A stretch of 64,000 nucleotides of DNA, from contig JARHVB010000086.1 in assembly GCA_029222685.1 (NCBI GenBank), forward strand, positions 372,001 through 436,000. Reading direction: 5' to 3'. A program made the position numbers and the translations under genes. Shown one piece after another: positions 16,305 through 26,650 of the stretch. The notes beneath the pieces were generated by a model. That model worked only from the letters and a program-made list of their open reading frames with translations, made no database searches and was not told where the DNA came from. Each line of letters opens with the position of its first letter. The first letter of the stretch is position 1. The DNA comes from Terripilifer ovatus (GTDB lineage Bacteria; Pseudomonadota; Alphaproteobacteria; Rhizobiales; Beijerinckiaceae).

Positions 16305-17687
16305 CTACCCCGCCAGCGCGTCGAGCACACGCACCCATGAGCGCATGCCGCCGTGGAAGGACGAGAGCTCGTACTTCTCGTTGGGAGAGTGGATCTTGTC
16401 GCTTTCCAGCGCAAAACCGACCATCAGCGAATCGAGGCCGAGCTCATTCTTGAACTGGCCGATGATTGGGATCGACCCGCCCGAGCCGACAAGCACGGTG
16501 TCGCGGCCCCATTCGCTTTGCAGGCCGGCGCGCGCCTGCGTCAATTGCTTCGAGGTAAACGGCAGTTGCAAGGCTGGTGACGCGCCGTGCGAGATGAACT
16601 CAGCATGGCAGTCGGCCGGCACGAGGCTGCTGACATATTTCTGGAAGCTCGCAACGATCTTCCCCGGGTCCTGGGTGCCGACAAGACGGAAAGAAACCTT
16701 GGCGCGTGCCTCGGCGGGCAGAACGGTCTTGGCACCCTCTCCCGTATAGCCGCCGATAATCCCGTTCATCTCGCAGGTCGGCCGCGACCAGATCTGTTCG
16801 AGAACGCTGCGGCCTTTCTCGCCGGCGGGAACCGAGAGGCCGACATCGCCCAGAAACTTCGCCGCGTCGAACGGCAGCGCCTTCCATTGCGCGGCGATGT
16901 CCGCGGGCAGTTCTGCAACGCCGTCGTAAAAGCCCGGCAAGGTGACATGGCCGTTATCGTCATGCAGGCCGGCGAGGATGCGGCTCAAGATGCGGATGGG
17001 ATTGGCGGCCGGTCCGCCGAACATGCCCGAATGCAGATCGCGGCTGGCGGCACGGATGACGACTTCCTGGAACACCAGGCCACGCAGCATCGTGGTGATG
17101 GCAGGCGTCTTCGTGTCCCACATGTTGGTGTCGCAGACGAGCGCGATGTCGGCCTGCAACTCCTGCTTGTTGGCCTTCAGGAATGCGGGCAGCGACGAGG
17201 AACCGCATTCCTCCTCGCCCTCGAAGAGAATGGTGACATGGCACGGCAGGCCGCCATGGCCGAGCATGGCGCGGCAGGCCTCGACGAAGGTCATCAACTG
17301 GCCTTTGTCGTCCGAGGCGCCGCGCGCGACGATCTGCTTGCCGCCGGGCGCATCGACGAGGCGCGGCGCGAACGGATCGGTCTCCCACAGGTTGAGTGGA
17401 TCCACGGGCTGCACATCATAATGGCCGTAGAAGAGCACATGCGGCGCATCTTCCCGGACAGCCTTGGCGTGGGCGACGACCATGGGGTGGCCCGCGGTCG
17501 GGCGCACGGAAGCGTCAAAGCCGATGCCTTTCAGCTCGGCCTCAAGCCACTGCGCGGCGCGCAGGCAATCGCCCTTAAACTGCGAATCCGTCGAGACGGA
17601 GGGAATGCACAACAGGTCGAACAGGCGGGCGACGGACGCGTCGAGATTGCTGTCGATGCTCGCGAGAGCAGCTTCATTGGATGCCAT
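16305..17687 (-). CDS. M20 family dipeptidase/deacylase
   Basis: 460 residues, full-length two-domain zinc peptidase of the M20 (CPG2/PepV-like) group. Zinc and catalytic motifs: GHYDVQP (His89, Asp91), GASDDKG (Asp126), EGEEECGS (catalytic Glu158 and Glu159), a later Asp in ALVCDTNM, and a C-terminal His in SSFHGG. It likely acts on dipeptides or N-acylated amino acids in the cytoplasm; no signal peptide is visible. The YjgR-like gene ends 34 nt upstream on the same strand, so the pair may be co-transcribed. Long open frames on the opposite strand are codon-usage shadows. Confidence 0.9.
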   Translation of the reverse strand: MASNEAALASIDSNLDASVARLFDLLCIPSVSTDSQFKGDCLRAAQWLEAELKGIGFDASVRPTAGHPMVVAHAKAVREDAPHVLFYGHYDVQPVDPLNLWETDPFAPRLVDAPGGKQIVARGASDDKGQLMTFVEACRAMLGHGGLPCHVTILFEGEEECGSSSLPAFLKANKQELQADIALVCDTNMWDTKTPAITTMLRGLVFQEVVIRAASRDLHSGMFGGPAANPIRILSRILAGLHDDNGHVTLPGFYDGVAELPADIAAQWKALPFDAAKFLGDVGLSVPAGEKGRSVLEQIWSRPTCEMNGIIGGYTGEGAKTVLPAEARAKVSFRLVGTQDPGKIVASFQKYVSSLVPADCHAEFISHGASPALQLPFTSKQLTQARAGLQSEWGRDTVLVGSGGSIPIIGQFKNELGLDSLMVGFALESDKIHSPNEKYELSSFHGGMRSWVRVLDALAG

Positions 17688-17721
17688 ATGGATGCAAGCC
17701 TTCTATGCGTTACGCTTCGTT

Positions 17722-19380
17722 TCAGCCCTTCTTATCCAGCGGCGATTCATTGGCTGCCACCTGGGCTTCGGATTGACTGGGCGAGCTTGGCAGATCGGCA
17801 AACCGACGTCCGCCCCCGCCCAAAATGCCGCCGAGCACATTGCGCAGGATCGCGCGGCCGATCTGTGACCCGATCGCGCGGCTGGCTGATTGAATGGCGT
17901 TCTGCACGATCGTCTGCGTCATGGTTTTCGGCACGCGCATGGGCCTGCCGGTCTTCGGATTGATCTTCACCGGTCCGCCGCCGAGAGCGCCCCCGATTGC
18001 AGTGCCGATTTCGCTCAGAATGCCGCCGCTGCCGGCATCCGCCTCCACCGGCGGCGCACCCGCATCTTCCATCTGGCCGCCGGCCCGTTTGGCCAGAATC
18101 TCGGAGGCAGATTCGCGATCGACCGGCGTATCGTATTTGCCCTTGATCGGATCTTTCCCCATCGTCGCCTTCAACTCGTCGGGCGTGATGGTGCCGACAC
18201 GGGCGGACGGCGGCGCGATGAAGGTGCGCGACACCATGGCCGGCATGCCCTTTTCATCGAGCATCGACACGAGCGCTTCACCGACCTTCAGTTCCATGAT
18301 CGCCTTGACGGTGTCGAAGCCTGGCGTCTGGCGGAAGGTTTCGGCGGCGGCACGCACGGCGCGCTGATCGCGCGGGGTGAAGGCGCGCAGTGCATGCTGC
18401 ACACGGTTGCCGAGCTGGCCCAGGACGTTATCGGGAATATCGAGCGGGTTCTGGGTGACGAAATAGATGCCCACGCCTTTCGAACGGATGAGGCGCACAA
18501 CCCTCTCGATCGCATCGAGCAAAGCCTTTGGTGCGTCGTCGAACAGGAGATGCGCCTCGTCGAAGAAGAACACCAGTTTCGGCTTCGGCAGATCGCCGAC
18601 TTCCGGCAGTTTCTCGAACAGTTCGGACAGCATCCACAGCAGGTAGGTGGCATAAAGGCGCGGGCTTTCCATCAGCTTTTGCGCCGACAGAACGTTGATG
18701 ACGCCGCGGCGATCCTTGTCGGTCTGGATGAAATCGGTGAGGTCCAGCGCCGGCTCGCCGAAGAATTTGTCGGCGCCCTGGTTTTCCAGCACCAGCAGCT
18801 GCCGCTGGATGGCGCCGACGGAAGCGGGAACGATGTTGCCGTACTTGACTTTCAGAGCAGCCGCATTGTCCGAGACATATTGCAGCAGCGCCCTCAGATC
18901 CTTGAGGTCGAGCAGCAGCCAGCCGTTTTCATCGGCAACGCGGAAGACGATGTTGATGATGCCTTCCTGAGCATCGGTACATTGCAGCAGGCGCGAGGTG
19001 AGCAGCGGCCCCATTTCGGAAACCGTGGCCCTGATCGGATGACCGGCCTCGCCCAGCAAGTCCCAGAAGGTGACGGAGAACTGGTCGGGCTGATATTCGA
19101 AACCGAGTTCCTTGGCGCGCTGCACGAAGGGCGGCTTGGAGTCGCCGGGCATGGCGATGCCGGAGAGATCGCCCTTGATGTCGGCGGCGAAAACCGGCAC
19201 GCCATTGTTGGCGAAGCCTTCCGCCAATGTCTGCAGGGTGACGGTTTTACCGGTGCCGGTCGCACCGGTGATCAGGCCATGGCGGTTGCCGACGGAGAGC
19301 GTCAGATATTCATACTTGTCGCTCTTGCCTACGAGTATCTTGCCAGCCACCATGCGCGGATCGTCAGCCATTGCTATCAT
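17722..19380 (-). CDS. DUF853/YjgR family HerA-like ATPase
   Basis: 552 residues from ATG 19380. HerA/VirB4-type P-loop ATPase: the Walker A GATGTGKT is at 39-46 in GNRHGLITGATGTGKTVTLQ, followed by ADIKGDLSG, the Walker B LVFFFDEAHLLF, YFVTQNPLDIPD, and the arginine-finger region VQHALRAFTPRDQRAV. The C-terminal region is Gly-rich and basic (GGALGGGP ... ILRNVLGGILGGGGRR). The molecular role is not established. Starts at 19371 (MADDPRM) or 19428 are alternatives; 19380 is preferred for the AGGAG upstream in a non-coding position. Confidence 0.85.
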   Translation of the reverse strand: MIAMADDPRMVAGKILVGKSDKYEYLTLSVGNRHGLITGATGTGKTVTLQTLAEGFANNGVPVFAADIKGDLSGIAMPGDSKPPFVQRAKELGFEYQPDQFSVTFWDLLGEAGHPIRATVSEMGPLLTSRLLQCTDAQEGIINIVFRVADENGWLLLDLKDLRALLQYVSDNAAALKVKYGNIVPASVGAIQRQLLVLENQGADKFFGEPALDLTDFIQTDKDRRGVINVLSAQKLMESPRLYATYLLWMLSELFEKLPEVGDLPKPKLVFFFDEAHLLFDDAPKALLDAIERVVRLIRSKGVGIYFVTQNPLDIPDNVLGQLGNRVQHALRAFTPRDQRAVRAAAETFRQTPGFDTVKAIMELKVGEALVSMLDEKGMPAMVSRTFIAPPSARVGTITPDELKATMGKDPIKGKYDTPVDRESASEILAKRAGGQMEDAGAPPVEADAGSGGILSEIGTAIGGALGGGPVKINPKTGRPMRVPKTMTQTIVQNAIQSASRAIGSQIGRAILRNVLGGILGGGGRRFADLPSSPSQSEAQVAANESPLDKKG

Positions 19381-19592
19381 CCTGTAAACTGCTCCTGCCT
19401 TATAGGACAGGAATGAGGAGGTTGCCACCGTCCGCGCCGCCTTGAAATCGTCATCAAGAAACGGTCACAAAAACTGTATTGGCGCGGATCGATAAAAGCT
19501 GACTAGAATATCGCAACTCTCCGCTTGATCGAGCGGCGAAACGCAGCGCAAATGCCGGGCGCCCGCCGGGCGTCGTACAGATGGGGAAAGAC

Positions 19593-19982
19593 ATGGAAGA
19601 TCTGATTGCACGCGTGACGGCCACAACAGGCCTCGACGCCGGTACGGCGCAAAAGGCGATCGGCGCGGTGTTGAACTTTCTGCAGAAGGAAGGCCCGCCC
19701 GAGGAAGTCGGGCAATTGCTTGAAAAAATTCCCGGCGGCGCGGAAGCCATGGCTGCGGCGGCAGCCGATGGCGGCGGTGGTGGCGGATTGATGGGTGCGC
19801 TCGGCGGCCTGATGGGCGGCGGCATCATGGGCCTTGCCGGGCAATTGCAGGGCCTCGGCCTCGGCATGGGCCAGATCCAGACCTTGGGCAAGGAATTGTT
19901 CGCCTATGGCAGGGAAGTCGCTGGCGAGGACACGATGGGCGCCATTGCCGGCGCCATCCCCGGTCTCAGCCAGTTCGTCTAG
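19593..19982 (+). CDS. DUF2267-like small protein
   Basis: 129 residues. The N-terminal 45 residues (MEDLIARVTATTGLDAGTAQ... and LQKEGPPEEVGQLLEKIPG) form a helical domain that resembles DUF2267; a Gly/Ala/Met-rich middle (GGGGGGLMGALGG) and a helical tail follow. No catalytic residues are recognised. ATG 19593 is chosen because GGGGAAAG lies five bases upstream; ATG 19581 would place that site inside the gene. The stop codon TAG is also the first three bases of the hairpin repeat that follows. Divergent from the YjgR-like gene. Function unknown. Confidence 0.65.
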   Translation: MEDLIARVTATTGLDAGTAQKAIGAVLNFLQKEGPPEEVGQLLEKIPGGAEAMAAAAADGGGGGGLMGALGGLMGGGIMGLAGQLQGLGLGMGQIQTLGKELFAYGREVAGEDTMGAIAGAIPGLSQFV

Positions 19983-20054
19983 GGTGGTCGATCTTCACGT
20001 GAGACCGGCCTGCAAATGGCGGCTCGGTCTGACGTGAATCTCAACACACCCTAG
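19980..20054. repeat. 75-bp hairpin repeat, short copy, carries upstream stop codon
   Basis: The left arm begins TAGGGTGGTCGATCTTCACG; the right arm ends CGTGAATCTCAACACACCCTAG and is its inverted partner with few mismatches. It shares both arms with the 145-bp copy at 52879-53023 but lacks that copy's middle. Its first three bases are the TAG stop of the DUF2267-like gene. Confidence 0.85.
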
Positions 20055-20094
20055 CCAATTACGAAGACTTTGCTTTCCCACCGCCCGCCGTGGC

Positions 20095-20117
20095 AAAACG
20101 CCCGGCGGGCGTTTTTT
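20095..20117 (+). terminator. rho-independent terminator with alternative stem
   Basis: Stem AAAACGCCC (20095-20103) / GGGCGTTTT (20107-20115) with loop GGC, running into a T tract to 20117. A competing stem pairs CGCCCGCCG (20082-20090) with CGGCGGGCG (20103-20111). Both end at the same T tract, so either form should terminate the upstream transcript. It lies 46 nt before the mutase small-subunit start. Confidence 0.8.
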
Positions 20118-20163
20118 ATGAGGGTTGGCTCGCCCCAATCTTGACAGTTCGGAGCCGAAGCAC

Positions 20164-22029
20164 ATGGCGGGCAAGGGAGTGAAAGCGGGGCACGACGCGA
20201 TCGAAGCCTTTGGCGCTCCATTTGCCGGCCCCGGCGAGGCCGAATGGCGGGCTCTGGTCGCCAAAGTGCTGAACGGCGCGCCGTTCGATAAGCTCGTCTC
20301 GAAGACATATGACGGCATCACCTTCGGTCCGCTGTCGCAACGGGCCACGTCAACAGGCTTCCGGCCGTTGCGCGGCGACCGGGGCGTGTGGCGGGTGATG
20401 ACGCGGATCGACCATGCCGATCCTGCCGAGGCCAACCGGCAGGCCCTAGCGGATCTGGAAGGCGGCGCCACCGGGCTGCATCTCGTCATGGCAGGCTCTG
20501 CCGGCGCGCATGGATTCGGTCTTGAGAGCGATGCCGCCCTGCAGACGCTCGCCGGCGTCGATCTCGCCGGAGCTGCATTGGAAATCGATGCCGGCGCGGA
20601 CGGCGCCCGGTTGGCTGCAGAGCTCGCGGCCTTCGTCGAACGCGCCAACATCGATCCCTCGCGGACGCGCATCGGCTTCGGGGTCGATCCGATCGGCGCC
20701 GCGGCGCTGACCGGCGAGACGCCGCCGGATGCTGGCCAGCTTGCCGCAAGCCTCGGCAATCTGGCAACCACAGTTGCCGGTCCAGGCTTTCACGGCCCGC
20801 TCTGCGTCGCCGACGCACGCATCGTGCATCAGGCCGGCGGTTCGGAGGCGCAGGAGATCGCCTATGCGCTGTCGACTGCGCTTGCCTATCTGCGCGCGCT
20901 GGAAGCAGCCGGTCTCTCGCTCGAGCGGGCACGCGACATGATCGGCTTTCGTCTCGCCGTCGATGCAGACGAGTTTTTCAGTATCGGCAAATTGCGGGCG
21001 CTGCGCACCCTGTGGGCCGGCATCGAGAGCGCCTGCGGTCTTGAACCGAAGCCGGCGCATATTCACGCCGAAACCGCCTGGCGGATGATGACGCGGCGCG
21101 ACCCCTGGGTGAACGTGCTGCGCGCCACCGTCGCCACCTTCTCCGCGGCGGTCGGCGGCGCCGATGCGATCAGCGTGCTGCCGCTGACCCAGACGCTCGG
21201 CCTGCCCGACGCGACGGCGCGGCGGCTGGCGCGCAATGTGCAACTCGTCCTGCTGGACGAATCGAACCTCGGCCGCGTCGAAGACCCCGCCGCCGGCGCC
21301 GGCGCTTTCGAAGACATCAGCGCAGCGCTGTGCGCCAAGTCCTGGAGCCTCTTCCAGGACATCGAGCACGGCGGCGGGATCGCCGGCGCGCTGCGCTCCG
21401 GCACGCTGAAAGATGCGATCGCCGATGTGCAGGCGCGGCGCGCCGCTGGGATCGCCCGGCGGCAGGAGCCGATCACCGGCACCAGCGAATTCGCCAGCGT
21501 CCAGGAAGCCGATATCAAGGTGCTGACGCCGCTCAGCGCGCAAGACTCGTGGAAGCGCGGCAACGGCCTTGCGGCGATCCGCCTGGCCGAACCCTTCGAA
21601 CACTTGCGTGAAAGGGCCGATGCTTTCAAACGCACGACCGGCGCCTTCCCCAAAATCTTCCTCGCCAATCTCGGTCCCGTCGCGGCCTTCTCCGCCCGCG
21701 CCACCTGGGCGCGCAATGTCTTTGAAGCCGGCGGCATCGAGGCGTTGGCGTGCGATGGGCTCGCCACCCCGGAAGCGGCAGCCAAGGCCTTCGCGCAATC
21801 GGGCGCACGCCTCGCCTGCATCTGCTCGAGCGACGCGATCTATGCGGAACAGGCTGTTGCCTGCGCGCGCGCTCTCAAAAAGGCTGGGGCACGATGGATC
21901 GGCCTGGCCGGCCGGCCGGGCGAGCTGGAAGCAGCGCTCCGCGAAGCCGGCATCAGCGGTTTTGCCTTCGCCGGCTGTGATGCGGTCTCAACGCTCGGCG
22001 AAGCGCTCGATCATACCGCAGCGGATTGA
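20164..22029 (+). CDS. mutA: methylmalonyl-CoA mutase, small (beta) subunit
   Basis: 621 residues. Non-catalytic partner of the adenosylcobalamin-dependent mutase that interconverts methylmalonyl-CoA and succinyl-CoA. The barrel domain shows family segments (KTYDGITFGPLSQR, GVWRVMTRIDHADP, GLHLVMAGSAGAHGFGL, HAETAWRMMTRRDPWVNVLRATVATFSAAVGGADAISVLP is spread over 1056-1180 of the gene in nucleotide terms). The C-terminal flavodoxin-like domain lacks the DxHxxG cobalamin motif, as expected for the small subunit. ATG 20164 has GGAG nine bases upstream; an upstream TTG at 20125 is less likely because it lies within the terminator's trailing sequence. The large subunit gene is 1.7 kb downstream, not adjacent. 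Confidence 0.88.
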   Translation: MAGKGVKAGHDAIEAFGAPFAGPGEAEWRALVAKVLNGAPFDKLVSKTYDGITFGPLSQRATSTGFRPLRGDRGVWRVMTRIDHADPAEANRQALADLEGGATGLHLVMAGSAGAHGFGLESDAALQTLAGVDLAGAALEIDAGADGARLAAELAAFVERANIDPSRTRIGFGVDPIGAAALTGETPPDAGQLAASLGNLATTVAGPGFHGPLCVADARIVHQAGGSEAQEIAYALSTALAYLRALEAAGLSLERARDMIGFRLAVDADEFFSIGKLRALRTLWAGIESACGLEPKPAHIHAETAWRMMTRRDPWVNVLRATVATFSAAVGGADAISVLPLTQTLGLPDATARRLARNVQLVLLDESNLGRVEDPAAGAGAFEDISAALCAKSWSLFQDIEHGGGIAGALRSGTLKDAIADVQARRAAGIARRQEPITGTSEFASVQEADIKVLTPLSAQDSWKRGNGLAAIRLAEPFEHLRERADAFKRTTGAFPKIFLANLGPVAAFSARATWARNVFEAGGIEALACDGLATPEAAAKAFAQSGARLACICSSDAIYAEQAVACARALKKAGARWIGLAGRPGELEAALREAGISGFAFAGCDAVSTLGEALDHTAAD

Positions 22030-22106
22030 TCGTGCGCCCGCTGTGATCTAAGGGAACGCCCACCGATTCGGCTTCAGCGCATCATCATCCAGGGACCAGT
22101 GCGGCC

Positions 22107-22469
22107 ATGACCATCAGGCATATTTTTTTTGCAATTCCCGCTGTGCTCATGCTCGGCGCGTTCAATGGCGCGACTGCGGCCCCCACCGTCGACGGCGAAT
22201 GGGAAGTCGACGTGATGACCGAGATCGGGCCCTGCGAACCGGTTCAGCAATTTCCGATGATCGTCGCCAAGGGCCATATCGGCGGCAGTGCCGCTTCCCC
22301 GGCACAGACCGTCGGCTTCATCGAAAACAACGGCACGATGTGGGTGCGCTTCACGTCCCCTGCCGACACAGTGCGCATCCAGGGCAAGCTTGCCGGCGCC
22401 TCCGGCTCCGGCACCTGGTCTTCCGGCACCCGTTATTGCGGCGGTAAGTGGCACGCCAAGAAGGATTGA
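22107..22469 (+). CDS. small secreted hypothetical protein
   Basis: 120 residues. A clear Sec signal peptide (MTIRHIFFAIPAVLMLGAF... cleaving after GATAA, about residue 25) is followed by a compact beta-rich domain with two cysteines (GPCEP near 43 and RYCGG near 112) that could form a disulfide. The family is not recognised; similar proteins in Hyphomicrobiales are annotated as hypothetical. It lies in the same direction as mutA, 77 nt downstream, and could share its transcript. A repeat element begins 16 nt after its stop. Confidence 0.65.
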   Translation: MTIRHIFFAIPAVLMLGAFNGATAAPTVDGEWEVDVMTEIGPCEPVQQFPMIVAKGHIGGSAASPAQTVGFIENNGTMWVRFTSPADTVRIQGKLAGASGSGTWSSGTRYCGGKWHAKKD

Positions 22470-22484
22470 GAGACCCACGGGATA

Positions 22485-22671
22485 AGCTGCGGCGTATCGC
22501 CCTCGTCCTTCGAGACGCGCCTTTCAGGCGCTCTTCAGGATGAGGGCTTCTATGATGTTTAGGGCTGCGGCAGTAGCTTTTTCTTGCGTGAGAAAGCCGA
22601 CAGAAGCCCTCATCCTGAGGAGCAATGCGGAGCATTGCGTCTCAAAGGACGGGGGCGTCATACCGCAGTTA
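22485..22671. repeat. 187-bp palindromic repeat (CCTTCGAGACGC family), complete copy
   Basis: Long inverted arms: GCTGCGGCGT ... CGTCCTTCGAGACGC and TCAGGATGAGGGCTTCT on the left; AGCCCTCATCCTGAGG and GCGTCTCAAAGGACG ... ACCGCAGT on the right. About 50 nt of unpaired core separates them. It lies between a secreted-protein gene and the convergent L,D-transpeptidase gene. Other members are at 45313-45719 (interrupted) and 62481-62666 (arms rearranged). Confidence 0.85.
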
Positions 22672-22684
22672 TCACGCAATCCGA

Positions 22685-23458
22685 TCAGTACCGCCCGCGA
22701 TTGTCCGCGACCAAAGGCATGGACGGCTCGACGTGTTCACTCGCGTCCAGAACCAGAACGTTGGTATCCAGCGGCACCCGGCTGTAGAGATCGATGATGT
22801 CCTGATTGAACATACGGATGCAGCCCGAGGATACGTTCGTGCCGATGGTATTGGGTTCGGTGGTGCCGTGGATGCGATACATGGTGTCGCGGTCGCCCTC
22901 GTAGAGGTAGAGTGCCCGGGCGCCAAGCGGATTGGTCAGGCCGCCCGCCATACCGTTCCGCCACGGCCCGTTGAGATCGGGATCGCGAGCGATCATGTCG
23001 CTTGTCGGCGTCCAGCGCGGCCATTCGGCCTTGCGCCTGACGCGCGCCCTGCCGCTCCAGGCGAGGCCCGCCTTGCCCACGCCAACGCCATAGCGCAAGG
23101 CCCTGTGGTTCGCGCGGACGAGATAAAGAAATTTATTGCCCGGATCGATGACGAGCGTGCCCGGCTGCTCATTGCGGGGATAGTCGACCTCCTGTCGGAA
23201 ATATTTTGGATCGACATGGGAAATGTCCGTTGCCGGCAACGGGAAACGCTCGTCCGGACGAGCGTCGTACATGGCGAGAAAGCCGGGATCGATGATGGGT
23301 TCGGCGATGGCCACCGGCCGCGGCGGCGGAGCGCATCCGGCCGCAAGGCCGGCCATTGCGAGGGAGCCGATCAACCAGGCCCGTCGTGTTATTGCCTGCC
23401 GGGTGATAGCCCGCAGTTGGATTGTCTCGCCTGAATGATGGCGGGAGGGGAAACTCAT
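22685..23458 (-). CDS. L,D-transpeptidase (YkuD domain) lipoprotein-like
   Basis: 257 residues. ErfK/YbiS/YkuD family, forming 3-3 peptidoglycan crosslinks or attaching proteins to peptidoglycan. The active site is intact: His197 and SSGCIRM with Cys213 and Arg215. The N-terminus has RR at 25-26 followed by a hydrophobic stretch and GLAAGC with Cys42, so it is either a lipoprotein or a Tat substrate. A strong ribosome site (GAGGAGCG on the minus strand, 23463-23470) supports the start at 23458. It lies on the strand opposite to the two mutase subunit genes that flank it. Catalytic family is certain; periplasmic location is inferred. Confidence 0.9.
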   Translation of the reverse strand: MSFPSRHHSGETIQLRAITRQAITRRAWLIGSLAMAGLAAGCAPPPRPVAIAEPIIDPGFLAMYDARPDERFPLPATDISHVDPKYFRQEVDYPRNEQPGTLVIDPGNKFLYLVRANHRALRYGVGVGKAGLAWSGRARVRRKAEWPRWTPTSDMIARDPDLNGPWRNGMAGGLTNPLGARALYLYEGDRDTMYRIHGTTEPNTIGTNVSSGCIRMFNQDIIDLYSRVPLDTNVLVLDASEHVEPSMPLVADNRGRY

Positions 23459-23702
23459 CGAACGCTCCTCAAAACCAAAGACGTCAAGTCAATAAATCGA
23501 TGTCTATGGACTTTCGTGTCATAATTTTGCTCCCGGAGTGTTAACTTTGGCGTTCAGCCGCATGACCGATTTCGCTGTGGCTACAATTCCTTGTGAAGCG
23601 GTCGCGGAGGCAGTATCGACCGCGTACCACCGGCAAAACCGCCGATAGCCGGGCTGGCCGCAACACCCTATAATGCCGCAACTTCATCAGCCCCGGTCGC
23701 CC

Positions 23703-25874
<2,172 letters not shown>

Positions 25875-25976
25875 GGGCTTAGCTCGACCGACCGACCCTT
25901 GCCTTGTTCTTGCCACGGCCATCCCCCATTCAGCACAGCTAGAATGCGCCACAGCGACGAGCGGGGAGACCATTTG

Positions 25977-26645
25977 ATGCGTGGATTTTCATCCGGCCTG
26001 CTGGCCGTGGGGACGCTGCTGGCCGTCGTGCCGGCACAGGCTCAGGACAGGGCGCAGTACAGCCAGGATATTGCCGAACTGGCCAAACGCCATAAGGTTC
26101 CGGAACGCCTGATCCATCGCATCATCGTGCGCGAAAGCCGTTACAATGCGCGGGCTCAGCATGGCGGCAACTACGGCCTGATGCAGATCAAGCCGGCAAC
26201 GGCGCGGAGCATGGGCTATCGCGGTACGCCTGCCGGGCTGCTCGTCGCCAGGACCAACCTGACCTATGCGGTTCCCTATCTCGCCAACGCCTATCGGGTC
26301 GCCGGCGGCAACGAGGACCGTGCCGTGCAACTCTATGCCGGCGGCTATTACTATGCCGCCAAGCGCAAAGGCATGCTGGCAAAATTGACCTCCGGCCATA
26401 CCGACACGACCGCCGCCGAAGCGCCGCAGCAGGCCGTGGCTGTCACGGTCGTCCCGCCAAGTGCGCCGCCCGTCGAGGCGCAGGCCTATGCCGCTCCGGC
26501 TTCGCCGCTTGAAGCACTGGCGTCGATCTTTTCACCGGCGCCGACACCCGTCGCCGTTCCGGAACCGCAAGCCGAGCAACCTGTGGCGGAAGAACCGGCG
26601 GCGGAAACGCAGCCAGGCAAGCGCGAACGTCGCCGGCGGCGATAG
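25977..26645 (+). CDS. lytic transglycosylase, SLT domain
   Basis: 222 residues. Signal peptide 1-22 (MRGFSSGLLAVGTLLAVVPAQA). The SLT fold follows with catalytic Glu53 in VRESRYNARA, YGLMQIKPATARSMGY at 66-81, and the GGYYYA motif near 125. It cleaves murein between MurNAc and GlcNAc with 1,6-anhydro products. The C-terminal 70 residues are Ala/Pro-rich and end in a basic tail (GKRERRRRR). ATG 25977 is chosen over 25899 because only it leaves the signal peptide at the N-terminus. It converges on the lipoprotein hydrolase with 5 nt between the stops. Confidence 0.9.
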   Translation: MRGFSSGLLAVGTLLAVVPAQAQDRAQYSQDIAELAKRHKVPERLIHRIIVRESRYNARAQHGGNYGLMQIKPATARSMGYRGTPAGLLVARTNLTYAVPYLANAYRVAGGNEDRAVQLYAGGYYYAAKRKGMLAKLTSGHTDTTAAEAPQQAVAVTVVPPSAPPVEAQAYAAPASPLEALASIFSPAPTPVAVPEPQAEQPVAEEPAAETQPGKRERRRRR

Positions 26646-26650
26646 TTCTT

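Noticed and set aside
17890..19416. 508-codon plus-strand frame opposite the YjgR-like ATPase
   Set aside because: Shadow of the ATPase gene. No motif and no ribosome site.
20446..21798. 450-codon minus-strand frame opposite the mutase small subunit
   Set aside because: Shadow of the coding strand, no family features.
23540..23560. CtrA-type box upstream of the L,D-transpeptidase
   Set aside because: Only the first TTAA half-site is present; the second half reads GTTC.
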